From the NCBI GenBank assembly GCA_051003795.1, contig JBPCKZ010000145.1, positions 1-38,092 on the forward strand: a DNA stretch of 38,092 nt. The letters are read 5' to 3'. A program made the position numbers and the translations under genes. The DNA is from JALYXS01 sp051003795 (GTDB lineage Bacteria; Acidobacteriota; Terriglobia; Bryobacterales; Bryobacteraceae). The first letter of the stretch is position 1; each line of letters opens with the position of its first letter. The notes below the pieces were generated by a model. It worked only from the letters and a program-made list of their open reading frames with translations, was not told the DNA's origin and ran no database searches. Of this stretch, positions 15,243 to 23,111 are shown in pieces.

Positions 15243-16406
15243 ATGAGCCGTCTGAAAGTCCACGACATCGGCATCGTCATGAACGGTGTCACTGGACGCA
15301 TGGGGCTGAACCAGCATCTGCGGCGGTCGATCCATGCGATTATCCAGCAAGGGGGCATGCCAACGGGTAATGGCGAAATCATCATGCCGCGCCCGCTGCT
15401 GGTGGGCCGAAACGCGGCAAAGCTGGCCGCGATCGCGTCCGAATTCGGCGGCCTCCCCTGGACCACCGATCTCGACGAAGCTCTTCAAGATCCCCTGTAC
15501 TCCATCTACTTCGATGCGCAGACCACGGACCGGCGGGCCGAAGCCGTGCGGAAAGCGATTGCAGCGGGCAAGCACGTCTACTGCGAAAAACCGGTTGCGG
15601 AGGCGCTCGAAACCGCCTTGGAACTCTATCGCGCCGCCGAAGCGGCGGGCGTGAAGCACGGCGTGGTGCAGGATAAGCTGTGGCTGCCCGGCATGTTGAA
15701 GCTGAAGACGCTACGCGATCTGGGATTTTTCGGCAGGATATTTTCGGTTCGCGGCGAATTCGGATATTGGGTTTTCGAAGGCGATGCGATCCCCGGCCAG
15801 CGCCCCTCCTGGAACTATCGCAAGGAAGACGGAGGCGGCATCATAGTGGACATGCTGTGCCACTGGCGCTACGTGCTCGATAATTTGTTTGGTGCGGTGA
15901 AATCGGTCTCCTGCTTGGGCGCGACGCACATTCCGATGCGTTGGGACGAATCGGGAAAGCCGTACGAAGCTTCCGCCGACGATTCCGCCTACGCAACCTT
16001 CGAGCTGGAGAATGGCGCGATCGCGCACTTCAATTCCTCGTGGTGCGTGCGCGTGCGGCGCGACGATCTGCTGACGATCCAGGTGGAAGGCACCAAGGGA
16101 TCGGCGGTGGCCGGTTTGCGGAATTGCTGGATACAGCCTTACGGAGCGACGCCGCGGCCCGTGTGGAATCCGGATATCGAAAGTCCCTTGAACTACTTCG
16201 ATCAATGGCAGAAGGTACCCGAGCAAATGCCGTTCGAAAATGCTTTCAAGCGGCAGTGGGAGCTGTTTCTGCTCCACGTGGTGGAAGGCGGCGCGTTCCC
16301 GTGGAACTTACTCGAGGCGGCGAAGGGCGTGCAGCTTGCGCAAAAAGGGCTGGAATCCTGGAGAACGCGTTGCTGGGTCGATGTTCCAGCACTTTCCGAT
16401 TACTAA
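15243..16406 (+). CDS. Gfo/Idh/MocA-family oxidoreductase
   Basis: A 387-residue NAD(P)-dependent sugar or inositol dehydrogenase-like protein. The N-terminal Rossmann part has IGIVMNGVTGRMGLNQHL at about 9-26, an atypical extended glycine-rich loop, and the family hallmark YCEKPVAEALE with Cys near 114 and catalytic-type Lys two residues later. The C-terminal alpha/beta domain includes EDGGGIIVDMLCHWRYVLDNL, the conserved D..H active-site helix. There is no signal peptide, unlike many acidobacterial members. It follows the GH88-like and cupin genes and ends just before a strong hairpin. Substrate unknown, presumably a uronate-derived or keto sugar. Confidence 0.9.
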   Translation: MSRLKVHDIGIVMNGVTGRMGLNQHLRRSIHAIIQQGGMPTGNGEIIMPRPLLVGRNAAKLAAIASEFGGLPWTTDLDEALQDPLYSIYFDAQTTDRRAEAVRKAIAAGKHVYCEKPVAEALETALELYRAAEAAGVKHGVVQDKLWLPGMLKLKTLRDLGFFGRIFSVRGEFGYWVFEGDAIPGQRPSWNYRKEDGGGIIVDMLCHWRYVLDNLFGAVKSVSCLGATHIPMRWDESGKPYEASADDSAYATFELENGAIAHFNSSWCVRVRRDDLLTIQVEGTKGSAVAGLRNCWIQPYGATPRPVWNPDIESPLNYFDQWQKVPEQMPFENAFKRQWELFLLHVVEGGAFPWNLLEAAKGVQLAQKGLESWRTRCWVDVPALSDY

Positions 16407-16419
16407 CCGGCTGCCATCC

Positions 16420-16449
16420 GCCCGGTCTGGCGTTCAAGCCAAACCGGGC
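16420..16449. terminator. Strong hairpin terminator between convergent genes
   Basis: GCCCGGTCTGGC at 16420-16431 pairs with GCCAAACCGGGC at 16438-16449 (12-bp stem, one mismatch, six-base loop). It lies 13 bases after the Gfo/Idh stop and before the tail of the minus-strand YdcH-like gene, so it probably ends transcription from the plus strand and perhaps both. Confidence 0.7.
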
Positions 16450-16481
16450 TATTCAAAAGGTCTTGCAGCGCACCTGAACCG

Positions 16482-16718
16482 TCAGGAAACGTGTTGCGTT
16501 TTATACTGACTCAGCATCTGCTCCATCTGATCTTTCAAATGCAGCTTCAGCTTTTTCAGACGATGCTCTTCCACCTCCTCTTGTTCGCTCAAAAAAGGCT
16601 TGGCCTCCAATTCCCCCACCAACCGCTTGTACTGGTGGTGTTGATCGGCCAAGTGGCGAAACTCTTCGCTCGTCTGCATCAGGTGCGCTTTGATTTCATC
16701 TAACGAATTCCGTTCCAT
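16482..16718 (-). CDS. YdcH-like (DUF465) small coiled-coil protein
   Basis: A 78-residue, highly charged helical protein matching the YdcH/DUF465 family: LMQTSEEFRHLADQHHQYKRLVGELE, then KPFLSEQEEVEEHRLKKLKLHLKDQMEQML. The C-terminal half is the conserved family part and should form a helical hairpin or coiled coil. AGGAGG lies about 11 bases upstream of the ATG. The family has no established function. It is downstream of the RimI-like gene on the same strand, 135 bases apart. Confidence 0.85.
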   Translation of the reverse strand: MERNSLDEIKAHLMQTSEEFRHLADQHHQYKRLVGELEAKPFLSEQEEVEEHRLKKLKLHLKDQMEQMLSQYKTQHVS

Positions 16719-16853
16719 TCTATGGCATGCCTCCTGGAGTAGAGTTGCCGCGCCGCGCCGTCCGGTACGGAGAAAAAGGCTCGGTCGGTAGCTTCACTTC
16801 GCTCATTTGAAGTGGCGGCCGGCGCTCACGCCCAGCCGTCTATCCAGACGTTA

Positions 16854-17240
16854 TCATGAATGAACTTTCATGACAACAGCGCTATCGACGGGGTCCGAAT
16901 AGTAGTCTTTACGGCGGCCGATTTCGCGAAAGCCAATCGAGAGATAGAGCGCGCGGGCCGCTTCGTTCGACTCGCGGACCTCGAGAAACGCCGTCCCTGC
17001 TTGTTCGCGAAGCAGCGTTTGTAATAAAGCGCGAGCGATGCCCCGGCGGCGGAACTCCGGGGTAGTCGTCACATCCAGAATTTCAATTTCACCGGGTGCC
17101 ACTTCGCGCCACACCAGGGAACCGATCCGCGCTTCGTCTCGCACTGCGGCAAGGCAACGGTATTCCGCGGAGTCCCAGGGCGGTTCGGGCCTCGCCGTTC
17201 TGACTTCAAAAAGCCAGTCCAGTTCGGAATTCCGGTACAC
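16854..17240 (-). CDS. rimI: RimI-like GNAT acetyltransferase
   Basis: A 128-residue GNAT N-acetyltransferase most like RimI, which acetylates the N-terminal alanine of ribosomal protein S18. The acetyl-CoA loop is FRRRGIARALLQ at about 63-74, preceded by EILDVTTTPE and followed by FLEVRESNEAARALYLSIGFREIGRRKDYY, a nearly canonical RimI end. The start is GTG at 17240 with a poor ribosome site; it lies 12 bases from the divergent M14-like gene start, so their promoters must overlap the opposite coding region or the messages be nearly leaderless. tsaB and tsaD, frequent neighbours of rimI, are absent, so the substrate assignment is tentative. Confidence 0.82.
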   Translation of the reverse strand: MYRNSELDWLFEVRTARPEPPWDSAEYRCLAAVRDEARIGSLVWREVAPGEIEILDVTTTPEFRRRGIARALLQTLLREQAGTAFLEVRESNEAARALYLSIGFREIGRRKDYYSDPVDSAVVMKVHS

Positions 17241-17252
17241 TTTTCACCATAC

Positions 17253-17969
17253 ATGAAGCGCCGCGAATTTCTTTTTGGAATTGGACTGTGTTGGCTCCCA
17301 TTTTTCCACCCAAAATTCGTGACGCTCGCCGGAATCCCGTTTCATGTGCTGCGAAATGGACGCAGCCCCCGGCGTTACTTATCGATTCACGGGGACGAGC
17401 CGACCGCGCGTGAAGTCTTGGCCATTCACATGGAAACGCATCCCGGGATTGCGTACTTGGTCACTGGAACGGACCGCAATGTTCCGGTCGATGGCGGCAA
17501 GCTCGATCCGAATCGAATGTTTTCGCGCACTGGGGCGGAGGCCGATCTCAAGAAGCTGAATCCCGGTTGGGCGCCGGAGCAAATCGCGCGCGCGCTCGAT
17601 TTCCTGGACGATGAGCGCGAGAAACTGGTGCGCCGTCTAACGCCGCCCGAAGGCGGACTGTTGATCGCGCTGCACAATAATCGCGACTACTCGGTGCGGG
17701 ATGAATTAGCCGAGAGCGACGACGTTTCACTCAAGCAGCCGGAACGCCCGCGCGAGTTTTTCCTGTGCACCGATCCGCACGACTATGCGGTGCTGGCGAA
17801 ATCTCCGTTCAACGTGGTGCTGCAGAATCGGAAGTCTGCCCCAGACGATGGTTCGCTTTCGCGGCTGGCCGCGCATCGAGGCCTTCGATACTTGAATCTG
17901 GAATGCGGTGTCGGCCAGTTCGAGGCGCAAATCGAGAGGCTAGGTTGGGCTGAGCGGAACTTGGCTTGA
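17253..17969 (+). CDS. Leader-bearing M14/AstE-like zinc hydrolase, putative
   Basis: I do not recognise a named family member, but the 238-residue protein carries the skeleton of an M14 metallocarboxypeptidase or succinylglutamate desuccinylase-like enzyme: HGDE at 46-49 (HxxE zinc motif), DPNRMF at 85-90 (substrate-binding NR), a later histidine in LIALHNN at 141 (third zinc ligand) and NLECG with Glu at 217 (catalytic glutamate position). The order and spacing fit M14. The N terminus (KRREFLFGIGLCWLPFF) looks like a Tat- or Sec-type leader, so it may act on peptidoglycan or peptides outside the cytoplasm. It is short for the family. It ends five bases before the tail of the DUF5996 gene. 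Confidence 0.65.
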   Translation: MKRREFLFGIGLCWLPFFHPKFVTLAGIPFHVLRNGRSPRRYLSIHGDEPTAREVLAIHMETHPGIAYLVTGTDRNVPVDGGKLDPNRMFSRTGAEADLKKLNPGWAPEQIARALDFLDDEREKLVRRLTPPEGGLLIALHNNRDYSVRDELAESDDVSLKQPERPREFFLCTDPHDYAVLAKSPFNVVLQNRKSAPDDGSLSRLAAHRGLRYLNLECGVGQFEAQIERLGWAERNLA

Positions 17970-17974
17970 AAGAT

Positions 17975-18904
17975 TTAGGAGATGGTGGGATCCCTCTCAA
18001 GCGCGATGCGGTCCCACGTGGCCAGGTTTGCGCCTGCTTCGTACGTGCTTTGGAGAAACTCGAGCAGCGCGGCTTTCGGATCTTCGAGGCCACGGATATC
18101 GTGGTACATAAGGATGAATTCCGAGAGCTTCGGATGATAGAAGGCCGCCGCGGGCTTGATCGACTGTTTGTCCAGGCCAACCGGCGCCGGTGAGATGTAG
18201 GAGTAAAACGCCGGACCTTTCACCTCTCCACCGCCGGGCCAGAATCCCGCGCTGATCACCTCATGCGAATAGCCCTCGCGCATCATGAAATCCGCTCCCG
18301 GGCGCTCCGGCGCGCGGCGTCCGGAAAACCGGCTCACCGCGAGATCGAAACTCCCCCAGAAGAAATGGACCGGACTGCACTTTCCGATAAACCGGGACCT
18401 GAATTCCTTAAACACGCCATCGACGGAAACCAGAATTCGCCAGAATCGAATCGCGAACTCCGGGTCGTAGGAAGCATGGACTTGGTCTTCCTCGAACGGA
18501 ATCGGGTCACTGACTTCGTCGGGAGTTGCGTGTATCTTCACGTTGATGCCGAGGGACTGCAACTCCCGCAAAACTTCCCGGTAAAAATCGGCGACGGAAC
18601 GCGGCTTTAGCTCGAGCGATCGAGTCTCGCCTTCGCCCGTTCGCATCACGAGTTGTCGATCGAGAAAGTCGAATTCGATATCGAATACCCGTGTCCCGTG
18701 GTGAATCGTGGAGGTGGTCAGCCCTCGAGGAGTCACATACAGCGTGACGTTCCACCAATGGTTCACCAGAGGGGTCAGCGCCATGCGGATTTTGCCGACG
18801 ATCTGCGTCCACATGTGAAGCGTTGCGTACGTGTCCTGCCACGCTTCGAGTGGCAATTCCGGCCAAGTTTCAGCGGTCGATGTGCTTACTTTGTTCTGGT
18901 TCAT
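17975..18904 (-). CDS. DUF5996 family protein
   Basis: A 309-residue soluble protein that fits DUF5996, a widely distributed family without known function. Characteristic-looking parts are WPELPLEAWQDTYATLHMWTQIVGKIR at the N terminus, VNHWWNVTLYVTPRGLTTSTI near 50-70, SPVHFFWGSFDLAVSRFSGR near 175-195 and a C-terminal FLQSTYEAGANLATWDR. There is no leader. The ATG at 18904 is preferred to a TTG at 18922. The gene overlaps the 3' end of trpA by 35 bases on the same strand, so it is very likely cotranscribed and coupled with the tryptophan genes. Confidence 0.8.
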   Translation of the reverse strand: MNQNKVSTSTAETWPELPLEAWQDTYATLHMWTQIVGKIRMALTPLVNHWWNVTLYVTPRGLTTSTIHHGTRVFDIEFDFLDRQLVMRTGEGETRSLELKPRSVADFYREVLRELQSLGINVKIHATPDEVSDPIPFEEDQVHASYDPEFAIRFWRILVSVDGVFKEFRSRFIGKCSPVHFFWGSFDLAVSRFSGRRAPERPGADFMMREGYSHEVISAGFWPGGGEVKGPAFYSYISPAPVGLDKQSIKPAAAFYHPKLSEFILMYHDIRGLEDPKAALLEFLQSTYEAGANLATWDRIALERDPTIS

Positions 18905-19691
18905 GATTATCCGGTACCTCAAACCCGCTCTTCAGCTCGCGCGTGAACGATTCCAAATCCCTCTCCAGATCCGCGTCACCCGCATGGCGCTCGATCAGGC
19001 TCATGATCGCGCTCCCCACTACCACGCCGTCCGCGATTTTTCCCAGTTGCGCGACGTGCTCGCGACGCGACACGCCGAAGCCCACCGCAAGCGGCAGATC
19101 CGTGACCGCGCGCATGGCCTGCACCAGTGGACCGGCGCTGTCCGAAATGGAAGCTTGCTCGCCCGTGATTCCGGTGCGCGATACCAGGTAAACGAATCCG
19201 CTCGAATACTCGGCGACGAGCTTCAAGCGGCGCGGCGTGCTCGTTGGAGCGGCCAGGAAAACCGTATCGAGACCGTGTGCGCGCATGATGCCGACGTAAT
19301 CATGAGCTTCTTCGACGCTCGCGTCCGTGAGCAGGCAGCCATCGACGCCGTGCGCCGCGGCATCGCGCGCCAGCCGCTCGACACCGTAGCGGACCACCGG
19401 GTTCAGGTATGTGAACAGCAGCAGCGGGATCTCCGAACGGCCGCGGATCCGGGCCGCGATGTCGAGCACCCCTTTCAGGGTTGTTCCGGCGCGCAAAGCC
19501 CGTTCACCGGCGCGCTGAATCACCGGACCGTCGGCAATCGGGTCGGAGAATGGCACGCCCAATTCGATAAGGTCCGCCCCCCCGCGTTCGAGCGCGTCCA
19601 CTAGAGATGCCGTGCGCGCCGGCGCCGGATCTCCGGCCGTAACGTACGCGATGAGGGCCTTCTTCGAGAAAACGCGGGCGATCCGGCTCAC
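18870..19691 (-). CDS. trpA: Tryptophan synthase alpha subunit
   Basis: TrpA cleaves indole-3-glycerol phosphate to indole and glyceraldehyde 3-phosphate and passes indole to TrpB through the alpha2beta2 tunnel. The 273-residue TIM barrel shows ADLIELGVPFSDPIADGPVIQ at about 37-57, holding the catalytic Glu and Asp, LLFTYLNPVVRYG near 95-110, and a phosphate site near VGFGVSRREHV. Length is normal. Its ATG overlaps the trpB stop (ATGA) and its 3' end overlaps the DUF5996 gene by 35 bases. Confidence 0.97.
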   Translation of the reverse strand: MSRIARVFSKKALIAYVTAGDPAPARTASLVDALERGGADLIELGVPFSDPIADGPVIQRAGERALRAGTTLKGVLDIAARIRGRSEIPLLLFTYLNPVVRYGVERLARDAAAHGVDGCLLTDASVEEAHDYVGIMRAHGLDTVFLAAPTSTPRRLKLVAEYSSGFVYLVSRTGITGEQASISDSAGPLVQAMRAVTDLPLAVGFGVSRREHVAQLGKIADGVVVGSAIMSLIERHAGDADLERDLESFTRELKSGFEVPDNHEPEQSKHIDR

Positions 19692-20884
19692 GCAGGGTCC
19701 AGATCCTGGAAATTTTCACGATAGATGTCGATATCTTTATCGCCTCGTCCGGAAAGGTTCACGACGAAGATTTTGCCACTGGCGCGCGGCGCCCGGGCGA
19801 TGGCCTCGGCAACTGCGTGAGCCGATTCGAGCGCCGGGATTATCCCTTCCGTCCGGCTCAATACCTGCGCGGCTTCGAGCGCCTGCTTGTCCCCGACCGA
19901 AACATATTGGGCGCGTCCGTTGTCATGCAACCACGCGTGCTCCGGACCCACCAGAGCATAATCGAGCCCCGCCGAAACCGAGTGGGTGAGCGATACTTGC
20001 CCGTCGTCGTCTTGCAGCAAATAGCTGCGAGCGCCGTGCAGCACTCCGGGCGATCCGCCGGAGAAGCGGGCCGCATGTTGACCGAGCGCCGGCCCTGAAC
20101 CGCCCGCTTCGATCCCGATCAATTGCACCGCGTCATCCGGGATAAAGGCGTGAAAGATTCCGATGGCGTTGCTGCCGCCGCCAACACACGCGAAGACGGT
20201 GTCGGGCAGCCGGTCTTCGGCTTTCAAAATTTGCCGGCGAGTTTCTTCCCCGGTCACTTTATGGAATTCGCGAACCATTAGAGGATATGGATGGGATCCA
20301 AGCGCCGAACCCAGCAGATAGTGGGTGGTCGCAATATTGGTTACCCAATCGCGCATCGCTTCGCTGATTGCGTCCTTCAGCGTCCGGCTGCCGTTGGTAA
20401 CGGCAACCACTTTCGCGCCCAGCAAGCGCATGCGGAAGACGTTCAAGCGCTGCCGCCGCATGTCTTCCTCGCCCATGTAGACGGTGCAATCGAAGCCAAA
20501 GAGCGCGCAGACGGTAGCCGTCGCGACGCCGTGCTGCCCCGCGCCGGTTTCGGCGATAATGCGCTTCTTTCCCATGCGCCGCGCGAGCAGAGCCTGGCCG
20601 AGGCAATTATTAATTTTGTGCGCGCCGGTGTGCAAAAGATCTTCGCGCTTCAAATAAATTCTGGCCCCGCCGAGCGTTTCCGTCAGCCGCCGCGCAAGAT
20701 AAAGCGGAGTGGGACGTCCGGCGTAATGATGCAACAAGTCGTCCAGCTCGGAGTGGAACGTCGGGTCCTGGCGCGCCTCCAGAAACGTCTGTTCCAGTTC
20801 TTCGAGCGGAGACATGAGAACTTCCGGGACATAGCGGCCGCCGAAAGGCCCGAAGTGCCCGCCGGTATCGGGTTGCGAAATCAT
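19688..20884 (-). CDS. trpB: Tryptophan synthase beta subunit
   Basis: TrpB joins indole and serine to tryptophan with pyridoxal phosphate. The 398-residue chain begins at ATG 20884; a much longer open frame exists upstream but overlaps trpF and is not coding. Motifs: GHFGPFGGRYVPE at the N terminus, YLKREDLLHTGAHKINN with the PLP lysine near 90, ETGAGQHGVATA, the phosphate-cup GGGSNAIG near 230 and SAGLDYALVGPEH near 300. This is TrpB1-type, the partner of TrpA. Its ATG overlaps the trpF stop and its stop overlaps the trpA start, giving tight coupling. Confidence 0.97.
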   Translation of the reverse strand: MISQPDTGGHFGPFGGRYVPEVLMSPLEELEQTFLEARQDPTFHSELDDLLHHYAGRPTPLYLARRLTETLGGARIYLKREDLLHTGAHKINNCLGQALLARRMGKKRIIAETGAGQHGVATATVCALFGFDCTVYMGEEDMRRQRLNVFRMRLLGAKVVAVTNGSRTLKDAISEAMRDWVTNIATTHYLLGSALGSHPYPLMVREFHKVTGEETRRQILKAEDRLPDTVFACVGGGSNAIGIFHAFIPDDAVQLIGIEAGGSGPALGQHAARFSGGSPGVLHGARSYLLQDDDGQVSLTHSVSAGLDYALVGPEHAWLHDNGRAQYVSVGDKQALEAAQVLSRTEGIIPALESAHAVAEAIARAPRASGKIFVVNLSGRGDKDIDIYRENFQDLDPA

Positions 20885-21465
20885 GCAAGCGCCGCTTTGA
20901 GAAACTGGGCCATGCGCGCGCGGTCCTTTTTTCCGGGCGAGCTTTCGATTCTCGAACAGGCGTCGACGCCCCACGGCTGGATGCGCTCGATTGCGAGCCG
21001 GACATTTGACGCATCGAGACCCCCCGCGACAATCACTTTCCGGGAGCCGCCGGTCGCCAGCGACCAATCGAAATTCCGCCCGGAACCGCCACGGGGGCCA
21101 TCGAGCAGCACAGCTTCCGCCGGGTAGCGGTCGAGAGCCGCGAACGCAAAATCCGCACGCACCTGGACGGCTTTCCAGGCACGCAAGTGGTCTGGAAAAT
21201 CTTCCGGTTTTTCGTCGCCATGCAATTGGACGACATCCAGATGCAGCATTTCCGCGATCTCCGCCACGCGCGCGGGGGCTTCGTTCACGAAGACGCCGAC
21301 CTTCCAGACCGCGGAGGGCAGGGTGCCGAGCCAGTGCCGCAGCTCGTGGGGGGCAACGTAGCGCGGGCTTGCGGGATAAAAGTTGAAGCCCAGAGCGCCG
21401 GCCCCGTGCTCGATGGCCGCGAGCGCGTCTTCCGCGTTTGTAATTCCACAAATTTTAGCGAACAT
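20881..21465 (-). CDS. trpF: Phosphoribosylanthranilate isomerase
   Basis: TrpF converts phosphoribosylanthranilate to CdRP, the step before TrpC. The 194-residue TIM barrel begins with the classical KICGITNAEDA (catalytic cysteine near residue 6), followed by VQLHGDEKPEDF near 78-90 and LLDGPRGGSGRNFDW near 121-136 with the catalytic aspartate. The C-terminal VAGGLDASNVRLAI is the phosphate-binding end. It starts 11 bases inside trpC and overlaps trpB by four bases, so it is part of trpCFBA. Confidence 0.96.
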   Translation of the reverse strand: MFAKICGITNAEDALAAIEHGAGALGFNFYPASPRYVAPHELRHWLGTLPSAVWKVGVFVNEAPARVAEIAEMLHLDVVQLHGDEKPEDFPDHLRAWKAVQVRADFAFAALDRYPAEAVLLDGPRGGSGRNFDWSLATGGSRKVIVAGGLDASNVRLAIERIQPWGVDACSRIESSPGKKDRARMAQFLKAALA

Positions 21466-22258
21466 TGACCAACTCCCGTATCGCCGCTTCGACGTTCGCC
21501 GAGCGCATCAGGTGCTCCCCAACCAAGAACGCGTCGAAACCCGCTTCGGACAGCCGCTTCACATCCTCACCGTTCCGGATGCCGCTTTCGCTGATTTTGA
21601 GCGTTTGAGCGGGAATCGTGCCCACCAGATCGAACGAGGTCTCAAGCCGAACGTCAAAAGTCCGCAAATCGCGATTATTCACGCCAATGATTTCCGCGCC
21701 GGATTCGAGCGCGCGCGCGAGCTCGCGCGCGTCGTGTACTTCCACCAGCGCGGCCATCCCGTATCGTCCCGCCGCTTCTCGAAAATCCCGCATTTGACGC
21801 GCGTTCAGAATCGCGGCGATCAGCAGGATCGCATCCGCCCCGTGCGCCGCCGCTTCGAGCACCTGATACTCGTCGATCGTGAAATCTTTGCGCAGTACCG
21901 GCACATCCACTGCGGCCCGAACTGTTTCGAGATCCGCCAGGCTGCCCTGAAAAAAATCGCGATCCGTCAGAACGGAAATCGCCGCCGCTCCGCCGTCCCG
22001 ATATTGGCTCGCGATAAGAGCGGGGTCGAAATTCGCGGATAGCACGCCTTTGCTCGGCGACGCTTTCTTAATTTCGGCGAGAATCGCGGGGCGCCGCGCC
22101 CGCAGAGCCGCCGTGAAATCGCGCCGCCGAACGGCCCGTGCTCGTTTTTCAAGAACATCTTCATTCACGCGAGCTTCGGCCAGTTCCGCCTGCTTGCGGG
22201 CCACGATACGCTCAAGAATATCTGGAAGTGCCGCGGTCAAATTCAATGGTACAACCAC
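21455..22258 (-). CDS. trpC: Indole-3-glycerol phosphate synthase
   Basis: TrpC closes the indole ring, making indole-3-glycerol phosphate from CdRP. The 267-residue TIM barrel contains ILAEIKKASPSKGVL near 60-74, the catalytic lysine motif VLRKDFTIDEYQVLEAAAHGADAILLIA near 119-147, EVHDARELARAL near 172 and GVNNRDLRTFDV near 194. The start is uncertain: GTG at 22258 gives the full length, but TTG at 22246 has a better placed AAGGGTGG and would remove four residues. It is the first trp gene here, nine bases after the SDR stop. trpE, trpG and trpD are not in the window. Confidence 0.95.
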   Translation of the reverse strand: MVVPLNLTAALPDILERIVARKQAELAEARVNEDVLEKRARAVRRRDFTAALRARRPAILAEIKKASPSKGVLSANFDPALIASQYRDGGAAAISVLTDRDFFQGSLADLETVRAAVDVPVLRKDFTIDEYQVLEAAAHGADAILLIAAILNARQMRDFREAAGRYGMAALVEVHDARELARALESGAEIIGVNNRDLRTFDVRLETSFDLVGTIPAQTLKISESGIRNGEDVKRLSEAGFDAFLVGEHLMRSANVEAAIRELVNVR

Positions 22259-22267
22259 CCTTGGCGA

Positions 22268-23089
22268 TCAGCCCTTCAACATTCGCCGCAGCGTGTATTG
22301 CTCCGGCCGCATGTTCTCATGTTCGATTTTTTTCCAATCGTCGTTAACGTGGATCATTTTCCCGCTGATGTGATTCGATTTCTGCGACGCGAGAAAAAGC
22401 GCGAGCTGAATCTGTTTTTCCGCCGGAACGCCGCCGGTCATCCGCACTTGCTCGGCATCCATGATTTCCTTCTGCCCGGCACGCTCGCCCGCCTGCAATA
22501 TCTCGTCCGTCATGCTGGTGTAAGCTCCGCCGGGGCCGAGTGAATTCACTTGAATATTGTGGTCGCGAACCTCTTCCGCCACGCATTCGACAAGCCGCAC
22601 GATGGCCGCCTTCGACGCGGCGTAGGGCGCGAAATACGGACGGGCATTGGCCGAACCGCCTCCGCTGAGCACGATAATTTTCCCCGAACGCCGGTCGACC
22701 ATCTGCGGTAAGACGGCGCGCATCGAGTGCATCACGCCGCGCACGTTCGTGTCGAGAACATCCGCCCAATCTTTCGGCTTCCCGTCGGCCAGCGGGCCGA
22801 TAGGCCCTTGCATGCCCGCTGCGGCGATCAGAATGTGGACGCCGCCAAAGACGACCTGCATCCGGTCCACCGCCGCCGAGATTTGCTCGTAATCCCGGAC
22901 ATCCGCCCGGATGCGAAGCGCCGTTCCGCCGGCGTGTTCGATTTCGAGCTTCGCCAAGTCAAGTTCAGGCCGGCTGCGGGCAAGCAGGCCCACGCGCGCG
23001 CCGTGGGCGGCGAATCCGATTGCCAGGCGCTTCCCAATGCCGCGCCCCGCGCCCGTGATCAGCACCCCTTTGTCCTTGAACGAATGCAA
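22268..23089 (-). CDS. Short-chain dehydrogenase/reductase (SDR)
   Basis: A 273-residue classical SDR. The NAD(P)-binding loop TGAGRGIG lies at 12-19, a diffuse NNAG-equivalent AAAGMQGPIG near 90, the active-site serine in IIVLSGGGSA near 142 and YAASK near 155-159. The C-terminal DAEQVRMTGGVPAEKQIQLALFLAS and HISGKMIHVNDDW are standard. The last 20 residues extend beyond the usual SDR core. Substrate unknown. It lies between the sugar-binding protein and trpC on the same strand with gaps of only 22 and nine bases, so it is probably cotranscribed with both. Confidence 0.9.
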   Translation of the reverse strand: MHSFKDKGVLITGAGRGIGKRLAIGFAAHGARVGLLARSRPELDLAKLEIEHAGGTALRIRADVRDYEQISAAVDRMQVVFGGVHILIAAAGMQGPIGPLADGKPKDWADVLDTNVRGVMHSMRAVLPQMVDRRSGKIIVLSGGGSANARPYFAPYAASKAAIVRLVECVAEEVRDHNIQVNSLGPGGAYTSMTDEILQAGERAGQKEIMDAEQVRMTGGVPAEKQIQLALFLASQKSNHISGKMIHVNDDWKKIEHENMRPEQYTLRRMLKG

Positions 23090-23111
23090 GCGCCATTATC
23101 TCCGATAAACT

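Noticed and set aside
14724..15659. 311-codon minus-strand frame opposite the cupin and oxidoreductase genes
   Set aside because: Opposite-strand shadow in GC-rich DNA, no recognisable domain.
20885..21451. N-terminal extension of the trpB frame
   Set aside because: It overlaps all of trpF, is Arg-rich without homology, and TrpB proteins begin near 20884.
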